From Nymphaea colorata (lineage: Eukaryota; Streptophyta; Magnoliopsida; Nymphaeales; Nymphaeaceae), in the NCBI RefSeq assembly GCF_008831285.2, contig NC_045139.1, forward strand, positions 35,933,706 to 35,997,705: a stretch of DNA of 64,000 nt, read 5' to 3'. The number at the start of each line of letters is the position of its first letter. Position 1 is the stretch's first letter. The translations under genes and the position numbers were made by a program. The notes beneath the pieces were generated by a model. It made no database searches and had not been told where the DNA came from. It saw only the letters and a list, made by a program, of their open reading frames with translations. Shown here piece after piece: positions 61,201 to 64,000 of this stretch.

Positions 61201-63376
61201 CAGCAGGTCCAATATGATCCTGTTAAACTAAAACAGTAAGTATATCTTAGACACCATTTTGATAGTGATGATTAGATAATATCAATAACATAAAAAGATA
61301 TTTAGAATTATTACCAGTCCACCACCTTCATCACCACAAAGCAATAGTCGAGGCCTATATACAAGAGGAATTGCCGAACCATAAGATAACCCAAACAGCT
61401 TGTTAACATCTGAACTTGTAAGTGATGGAAAGATTTTAGTTATATGACACATGACTTTTTGAAGATGCCGCTTTAAACATGGAGCCATGGCCATGGATAA
61501 TGGCCTAGAATGCACAATGGAGCCTCTGTGAGCAGCAGGGGTTATTGTAGACATGGCTTCAAGAAAATGATACTTCTCTACCTTCACAGAGTCAACATCA
61601 ATCAAAAACTTGTCGTCACTAGTGTAAACTTGAGGGTATTTTTCACGGAAAGCACGAATTGCAGCTTCTGTGCACAATGCCTTCAAATCAGCACCACAAT
61701 ATCCAACACAACTGGCTGCAAGTTCACTTTTCAGCTCTTCAGATGGGGGTTCTTTCCACTTTCTTGTGTGAATATTTAAGATCTCACCACGTGCCTGACA
61801 TCCAGGTAAAGGAAAATTGAATTCACGATCAAAGCGACCAGGACGACGTAAAGCTCCATCAATTGCATCAACTCTGTTGGTAGCTCCAATTAGTACAACT
61901 TGCCCACGAGAATCGAGTCCATCCATTAAAGCAAGTAGAGTAGAAACGATTGAATTATGAATTTGCTCTTGTTTACTTGATCTAACAGGAGCAAGTCCAT
62001 CTATTTCATCAAAGAAAATAATTGATGGTTGATTCTTTTGAGCTTCTTCAAATAGCATTTTTAGCTGCCTTTCAGCTTCCCCAACCCACTTACTGAGAAC
62101 ATCTGCTCCTTTGCGCATGTAAAAGCTAACCTTCTGTCCAGCTTTTGATGCTGCACAAGCCAATGCCCTTGCAATCAATGTTTTTCCAGTCCCAGGAGGA
62201 CCACACAACAAAACACCTCTTGGAGGAGTGATGTTATAGCTGGCAAAGAAATCAGGGTAGAGGAGAGGGAAAAACACCATTTCTTTCAATGCATCAATAT
62301 ATTCTGACAGCCCTCCTATGTCTTCAAAACTAACACTTTCATCCACCTGCAATGGTTGAATATCTGCTCCTCCTTTAGAACTTGGTCCAGCTGTTTGGAT
62401 TCCTGTAGCACCTGGAGCAGAAAAATCACTCTGGTGACCCCAACCAGAAGCAGCAACATTCAGGCCCCATGAGGTTGACCCATGAATATCCAGCCCCCCA
62501 AAAAGCCAAGGAGCTCCACTTCTGTTCCCTGCCCGTGCCCAAGGCACTGCTGGACCTTGATCAAGTTCATCCACAAGAAGGGAATCATCAGAGTCTTCAG
62601 CTAATGGTGGGCGTAGCCGTTTATGAACCCGAGAACCACCTCTCCTCACATCCCTGTTGGTTTTCGTTCCCATTCCATGATGCAGGACTCTGCGTGGTGA
62701 CCTTGGCCGCTGCTTTTCTCCTTTCTCAGGCAGAAATCTACGAACCTCTGCACGGTTACGAAGATCATATCGCCTCCTTCCCTCCTTCTCTTCCTCACCA
62801 TCTTCATCTTCACCATCTTCCTCTCCTTCATCACCCTCATCACCTCCATCCCCTTCATCAACTCCCTCCTCACCTTCAGCCTCAGCCTCACGCTCAGCTT
62901 CATCACCATTTTCTGTGTCATCTTGTTCAGCTTGATCTTCTGATGTATCCTGGTCATCTTCAGATTCTTGATATGATCGATCTCTTGCAATGTTGGCCGT
63001 TGTTGATCTTCGAGGTCTTAAACCTTCACGACGTGGCAAAGAATTGGCTTCTTGGACCTTTTTATGCCTCGGTGTCGGTGGGGTTGAAAATTCGTCCTGA
63101 TTAGCAGCAAGAACATTCTTTCTTCTAGAAGAGCGGTATTGTGGTCTCTGTAGGAGATAAAACCTCAACTGTTAGAACATTTTAAGCAATATAATCATAG
63201 CTGCACTTTGCAGACCCATAACCAGCTACAACTAACCTACATACACATTCCATGCTTGGAAGAGAATAAAATCTCACCATTAAGTCATCATCCTCTGAGT
63301 CAGAATTATCAGTTTCATAATCTTCAAGATTGATAGAGCTCTTCCTTTTCCTAGTAGAGCGTCGAAGATTAGGTGT
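55235..63376 (-). CDS. Bromodomain AAA+ ATPase, ATAD2/At1g05910 (BRAT1)-like, 5' end outside the window
   Basis: Nine coding exons are visible on the - strand, 5' to 3': 63376-63278, 63147-61315, 61219-61031, 60886-60744, 57724-57479, 56768-56582, 56510-56445, 56358-56106 and 55680-55235, giving 1153 aa plus stop. Order: basic RRSTRKRK region, a long acidic E/D tract (about 62785-62965), RRYDLRNRAEVRR, AAA1 with Walker A GPPGTGKT (62179-62202), Walker B IIFFDEIDG and the GATNR..LRRPGRFD arginine-finger region. A degenerate AAA2 (GDEGGGLDHIG, SILYLPQF) has lost both Walker motifs. Then comes a bromodomain (YPVLDEDAPNY, the acetyl-lysine-contacting Asn in VYNGDD, ARIVSRAYELRD) and an acidic tail. 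The family binds acetylated histones in chromatin; Arabidopsis BRAT1 is reported to counter silencing at methylated loci. The N-terminal roughly 100 residues of the relatives are missing because the gene continues past 64000. Confidence 0.95.
57725..60743 (-). other. Large intron of the ATAD2-like gene
   Basis: A 3.0 kb intron, much longer than its neighbours, separates the degenerate AAA2 region from the bromodomain linker. It contains an (AC)n run near 57916-57930 and a two-copy duplication at 58284-59132. No coding exon was recognised in it. Confidence 0.8.
58284..59132. repeat. Two-copy tandem duplication, period 421 bp, inside an ATAD2-like intron
   Basis: Unit 1 (58284-58704) and unit 2 (58705-59132) are nearly identical. 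Both begin AATCTAAGAGAAAAT(A/G)TTGG. Both contain GGAGCTCTTTTGAAGATAT and CAGAAATATTAAGAAAG, and both end TGATATTTTCATTCTTAT. Differences are a few substitutions and short indels, so the duplication is probably recent. Confidence 0.95.
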
Positions 63377-64000
63377 CTGCAAACACAGAAGGCATGTGCC
63401 AATTAAGACATTTGACACACCACATTGCTTTTAGTCATGTAATCATCTAGTTTCATTTCTTAACAAGCAAAAAGCCTTGATGTGATTGATGCTTTACCCA
63501 AATCATGAAAACTTTGGGCAAGAAAAGAAATTATTTTAAGTCAAACAAGTCTCGTTGATTGCTCACATATTCAAGGTGTCGCTTTTCAATCTACTTTGGT
63601 CTAATGAACAAAACATTTAGTGCAATAAGGGATTCATCTGTGCATTTATGTGTTTACACTTTATATTGCATTGAAATGGGAAGATGAGCACATTATGAGT
63701 AAACACTATTTTTAATATCAAAATTTCTGTTGAACAGGCCCCAATATGACCACATACACCAAATGGCCAGAATAAAAAAGAATGTGTGAGAACCAAATAA
63801 AACATAATCCATGGTATAAAAGACAAAGAATAAGCTCTGTTTTCTGATCCAATCAGCTCTTTATACCAAATGTCAGTTAATATCTCTTAAAAATTGACTC
63901 ACGTCTTACCCTTTTTATAGCAGTCTAATTTCATCATTGCAAAATTAGAACCAAAATAATCTGAAAACTAGCCAATCCTAAAGCAAGAATCTTAGCACGT
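63377..64000. other. Probable intron of the ATAD2-like gene at the window edge
   Basis: The exon at 63278-63376 opens in phase 0 after acceptor TCTGCAG| (read on the - strand), so a further coding exon must lie upstream. I found no exon-like sequence between 63377 and 64000; the missing N-terminal exon(s) are probably beyond the window. Confidence 0.65.

Noticed and set aside
62469..63104. 211-aa + strand ORF rich in His/Pro/Leu
   Set aside because: Exact antisense of the acidic tract of the ATAD2-like gene, which explains the His/Leu/Pro composition.
1..64000. CRISPR arrays, bacterial operons, tRNA or rRNA genes
   Set aside because: None seen. The tandem repeats present have two copies or are simple microsatellites, and all recognised genes are spliced plant nuclear genes. 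tRNA genes were only scanned by eye and a dedicated search could still find one.

Overview
This is a nuclear DNA window from a flowering plant. The evidence is spliced genes with GT..AG introns, five recognisable plant protein families, AT-rich introns and intergenic DNA, many (TA)n, (GA)n and (CT)n microsatellites, and decayed retroelement sequence. I cannot name the species. Long introns and GC-rich first exons in two genes fit several angiosperm lineages. I see no bacterial, organellar or viral block.

Layout from left to right. (1) 1-7992, + strand: an IQ67-domain (IQD13/IQD14-like) calmodulin-binding microtubule protein in five coding exons, with probable non-coding leader exons before it. 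(2) About 10720-12649, + strand: a short gene for a bL31-type, probably mitochondrial, ribosomal protein; its leader holds an unexplained protein-like ORF. (3) 14370-22232, - strand: a six-exon 4-coumarate:CoA ligase-like gene (copy 1) ending in a peroxisomal SRL tripeptide. (4) 25978-42914, - strand: the large splicing-factor subunit U2AF65 in 18 coding exons, with one long intron holding a dead Ty3/gypsy pol fragment. (5) 47553-51824, + strand: a second 4CL-like gene (copy 2); exons 2-6 have exactly the same lengths as in copy 1. (6) 55235 to the right edge, - strand: a bromodomain AAA ATPase of the ATAD2/At1g05910 (BRAT1) type, whose 5' end lies outside the window.

The genes are ordinary housekeeping or metabolic genes and do not form an operon-like system. 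The one structural relationship between them is that the two 4CL-like genes lie in opposite orientation on either side of U2AF65. This suggests an old inverted duplication or a later rearrangement of a tandem pair. The IQD and bL31 genes are co-oriented. bL31 and 4CLL copy 1 are tail to tail, as are 4CLL copy 2 and the ATAD2-like gene. U2AF65 and 4CLL copy 2 are head to head across 4.6 kb.

At the level of raw DNA, the notable pattern is repeated local direct duplication. At least seven independent two-copy tandem repeats, with periods of about 84-650 bp, lie in introns and intergenic DNA, often next to microsatellites. Exon boundaries were read by eye from splice consensus, reading frame and family similarity. 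Totals were checked for phase: 507, 554, 541 and 566 aa for the complete multi-exon genes, and 1153 aa visible for the ATAD2-like gene. I found no convincing undescribed system. The best candidates for novelty are the small ORFs at 11444-11647 and in 9086-10492.
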